From positions 1 through 11,054 of the forward strand of contig JAKOGH010000050.1 in the NCBI GenBank assembly GCA_024811115.1: a stretch of 11,054 bases of DNA. Direction: 5' to 3'. The position numbers and the translations under genes are program-made. This document shows positions 8,961 through 11,054 of this stretch, piece after piece. The DNA comes from Terana coerulea (taxonomy: Eukaryota > Basidiomycota > Agaricomycetes > Polyporales > Phanerochaetaceae). Numbering within the stretch: the stretch's first letter is position 1; each line of letters opens with the position of its first letter. The notes beneath the pieces were generated by a model, which was given only the letters and a program-made list of their open reading frames with translations, made no database searches and was not told where the DNA came from.

Positions 8961-8979
8961 GTTCTGTGTGTTGGTTGGT

Positions 8980-9312
8980 TTAGAGGAGTGTTGAGAGGAT
9001 GAGGATGGTAGCCAAGTGCTGAGTCTTCTTATACTTGGTGAGGACCTCAGCCTGCCCAAGCTCGTCCTTTGTCATCCATTGGTTTTCTTTGTCGGACTGC
9101 CCTTTCCACTTGATGAGGTACTGCGTGCTGTTCCCGCGCCTTCGATGATTCAGGATGGCTTCAACTTCGACATCTCCTGACCGTCCGAGGTCTGGCGGTG
9201 GGATTTCGAAGTTAGGTCCATGCTGCTCTGTCTCCTGATAAGGGGTCAGCAGGGATGCGTGGAAGGTGTCGTGACATTTCATCCTCTTTGGTAGGGCCAG
9301 CTGATAGACCAC
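8980..9312 (-). pseudogene. Pol C-terminus with chromodomain
   Basis: The end of the integrase reads VYQLALPKRMKCHDTFHASL, with the LLTPY that usually precedes a chromodomain in chromoviruses, then a PPPDL linker. The chromodomain is at about 9022-9171: VEVEAILNHRRRG, YLIKWKG and a Trp in ENQW. Chromodomains of this kind steer integration towards heterochromatin marks such as methylated H3K9. Of the three aromatic cage positions, the Trp of IKW and the Trp of NQW are kept, but the position before EVE is Val where Tyr or Trp is usual, so methyl-lysine binding may be weak. This stretch is open over its whole length and ends in TAA at 8980-8982. The join to the integrase upstream needs a frame change near 9310. 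Confidence 0.9.
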
Positions 9313-10330
9313 GGGGATAGAACTTTCTTAATTTTGAATGGTCCTTCTACGTTTTGGTGATAGCTTTCGGTTGGGGTACCGTGTTCAGGTTCCTTGTATC
9401 AAGCCAGACCTTCTGACCTTGGGTAAAGGGTTTGAACTGACCGCGTGTCTTTCTTTATCATAAATTGCACTGCCATGCCGAGGGCCGCAGCTGCTTCTTC
9501 TTTTGCTTTGCTGTGATCTTCCATCCAAATCTGGGTGGTAGGGACGGTTGACGATTCAAACGCTGTGGGAATTGCTTTGGGATGGGATCCGTGCATGAGG
9601 AAGAAGGGGAATGTTTACGTTCGCGGAGTGTTCTCGATTGTTGTGTGCGAATTCAGCATCGGCCAGGTAGTCTACCCATTCGGTAGGGTGTGCGTGGCAG
9701 AAGATGCGAAGGTAGGTTTCGAGTTCTTGGTTAACTCGTTCTGTTTCTCCGTCTGTTTGGGGATGATAGGCGGTGGACATGCTTCTTTTGACTCCTAGGA
9801 GTCTCCAGAGTTCTGACCTTTGATGCGGTTGGGGGCCTCTGTCTGATAGGAATTTGTCGGGCATGCCAAATCGTTTGTAGACGTGTCGGTGGTAGAGTTT
9901 CGCTGTTCCTATAGCATCTATTTCCTTCGTACATGGGATAAAAATTACCCCCTTTGTAGCATCGTGGTCGACCACGACCATTACTGAGTCTTTTCCTTCA
10001 GCTTCGGGAGTGCCGAGATGAAGTCGCACGTTACGAAGCGAACGGTGGTCACCATGTTCTGTTTCAATGGAGTTAACGGTGGAATCGTGGGGTGTGTGTT
10101 GACTTTCATTTGTTGACAAAGAGCGCATCCTTTCACGAATTGTCCTACAAATGCTGCCATTCCTGGCCAGTAGTAATCTCGACGTAAAGTTCCAGTGTTT
10201 TGTACTTTCCGGGTGTCCTGATGACTGGGCTTCATGGTATAGGTCTGTGATATCGGTTCGGAGGTCTTTGTTACTTGAGTACGTAGCATTTGCCGTTGAA
10301 CATGAGTAGTCCGTTTTGCATGGTCCAGTC
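9313..10330 (-). pseudogene. Retroviral-type integrase, frameshifted
   Basis: Integrase inserts element cDNA into the host genome. The N-terminal zinc-binding region is visible in pieces: HEAQSSGHP in one frame, then YYWPGM and CALCQQMK in another. Core catalytic residues are Asp in CDFISALP (10023-10025), Asp in LSDRGPQ (9841-9843) and Glu in TDGETER (9739-9741). The usual spacing between the last two is 35 residues; here it is 33, suggesting a small deletion in the [10 protein letters not shown] stretch. [20 protein letters not shown] and AEFAHNN are typical of Ty3/gypsy. The C-terminal part continues in other frames with [19 protein letters not shown] and the GPY/F-like motif GPFKIKKVL. 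At least five frame changes occur, including one between ISALPK and [11 protein letters not shown]. Confidence 0.92.
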
Positions 10331-10412
10331 TGTTTTGTTTGTGCCCTAGGGTTTCCTGTTTTCCTTCGGCTACTTCCATCGCTTTGAGCCCGTATTCATC
10401 GTCTCCCTAGGG

Positions 10413-11054
10413 CTATACGAATTCGATCTCCCATGACATAGTCCGTGGTGATTGTGCTTCGGATGTCCTGGGACCACTGGATGTCGGGTGAATAGATGAT
10501 CGGGGAGTACTATCGCCTGCGAATAGTTCGTCTGGAAGGAGTGTTTCATCCTCGTTATCGTGATCTGAGTCGTCGAGATGTCCTAGGCGTGATATCGTGT
10601 CGGATTGCACTAGAGTGGGACCTTTGCAGTATTCGAGTTTCGTGTCAAAGTCCCAAGCAAAAACAGTTTCCATCGTGCTTGTCTTCGGTTTAATCGTCGA
10701 GCGGATCGGTACGTGAGATTCTTGTGGTCTGTGAGTACTCGTACCGGATGGGGAGATCCGTGAATGTAATGTCTCCATTCTTCGAGGGCTCGTACTATTC
10801 GAATAGTTGCGGTCGTAGATTTCGTAGTTCGTTCGGTTGGTTAAAACTTTTTGACAGGTATGCCACTGGGTGCCAATCTCCGTTTTCATCGGTTGTCGCA
10901 GTACCCCTCCTGTCAGCGAATTTGGATGCGTCTGACTCGATGAGGAAGGGTTTAGATGTCGGGTAGTATGAGGACTGGGGATGAGGTGAACCGTTGTTTG
11001 AGGTTTCGAAGGCTTTCGGCATTCAGTTGACCAATTCCAGGCTATCCCTTTTCA
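10413..11054 (-). pseudogene. Reverse transcriptase C-terminus and RNase H, frameshifted, cut by the window edge
   Basis: The right edge enters pol in the RT thumb/connection region (pieces such as FTSSPVLILPD in one frame). RNase H follows, removing RNA from the RNA:DNA hybrid. Visible motifs: FLIESDASKFA with the first catalytic Asp, [22 protein letters not shown], then in another frame [18 protein letters not shown] and [19 protein letters not shown] with the third-position Asp, and RWKLFL. A further frame carries [18 protein letters not shown], whose Asp corresponds to the final catalytic site; the motif is usually ADALSR and is SDTISR here. The frame is lost exactly after YDR, where the catalytic Glu of the usual YDREL would stand. 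At least three frame changes occur before the acidic linker (DDSDHDNEDETLLPDELFA) that leads to integrase. Confidence 0.92.

Larger units (their letters stand above)
6885..11054 (-). mobile_element. Decayed Ty3/gypsy chromovirus, 3' part, running off the right edge
   Basis: In transcription order the element contains the end of reverse transcriptase, RNase H, integrase, a chromodomain, a gag-like ORF with zinc knuckles, a polypurine tract and a 3' LTR. RT-RNase H-integrase-chromodomain order is the hallmark of chromoviruses (Ty3/gypsy). The 5' LTR, any upstream gag, the protease and the RT catalytic core lie beyond the window. I count at least a dozen frame changes plus in-frame stops, spread over every domain, so it cannot make its own proteins as it stands. 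The left flank of the LTR (6880-6884, AGGGC) would be the target-site duplication; its partner is outside the window. Confidence 0.95.

Noticed and set aside
1..11054. CRISPR arrays, bacterial-type operons or defence systems
   Set aside because: There are no repeat-spacer arrays. Spliceosomal introns, TATA boxes and a chromovirus point to a fungal nuclear genome.

Overview
The window looks like nuclear DNA of a filamentous basidiomycete, most likely an agaricomycete. The genes have very short spliceosomal introns (48-69 nt, GT-AG ends, several with a CTGAC or CTAAC branch-like box). Small proteins carry a signal peptide followed by a dibasic processing site. The right third is a decayed Ty3/gypsy chromovirus of a kind common in such genomes. 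The organism assignment is inference from gene style only.

Layout. (1) 220-780, plus strand: a two-exon gene for a predicted single-pass membrane protein of 170 aa. (2) 1051-1661, 3025-3632 and 5589-6194, all on the minus strand: three paralogous three-exon genes for small secreted proteins of about 160-165 aa. Intron positions and phases are identical in all three, and each ends in a 57-63 nt exon that is easy to miss. Copies 1 and 2 read through cleanly. Copy 3 is broken by a single extra base in a C5 tract, with everything else intact. The spacers (1662-3024 and 3633-5588) show no confident gene. (3) 6885-11054, minus strand: the 3' part of a chromovirus running off the right edge. In transcription order it holds the end of reverse transcriptase and RNase H, integrase (zinc-binding region, DDE core, GPY/F-like region), a chromodomain, then a separate gag-like reading frame with two zinc knuckles, a polypurine tract and a 305-bp 3' LTR. 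All of its frames are broken many times, so it is a relic.

The most unusual point is the order within the element. The zinc-knuckle ORF lies downstream of the chromodomain. It starts 19 nt after the pol stop and its own stop lies inside the polypurine tract, so it occupies the position of an env gene. The second point is the tandem family of secreted proteins with one freshly broken member, sitting about 0.7 kb from the transposon.

Functionally the secreted-protein genes and the transposon are separate. The three paralogues probably arose by tandem duplication and act outside the cell or at the wall; their biochemical role is not known to me.
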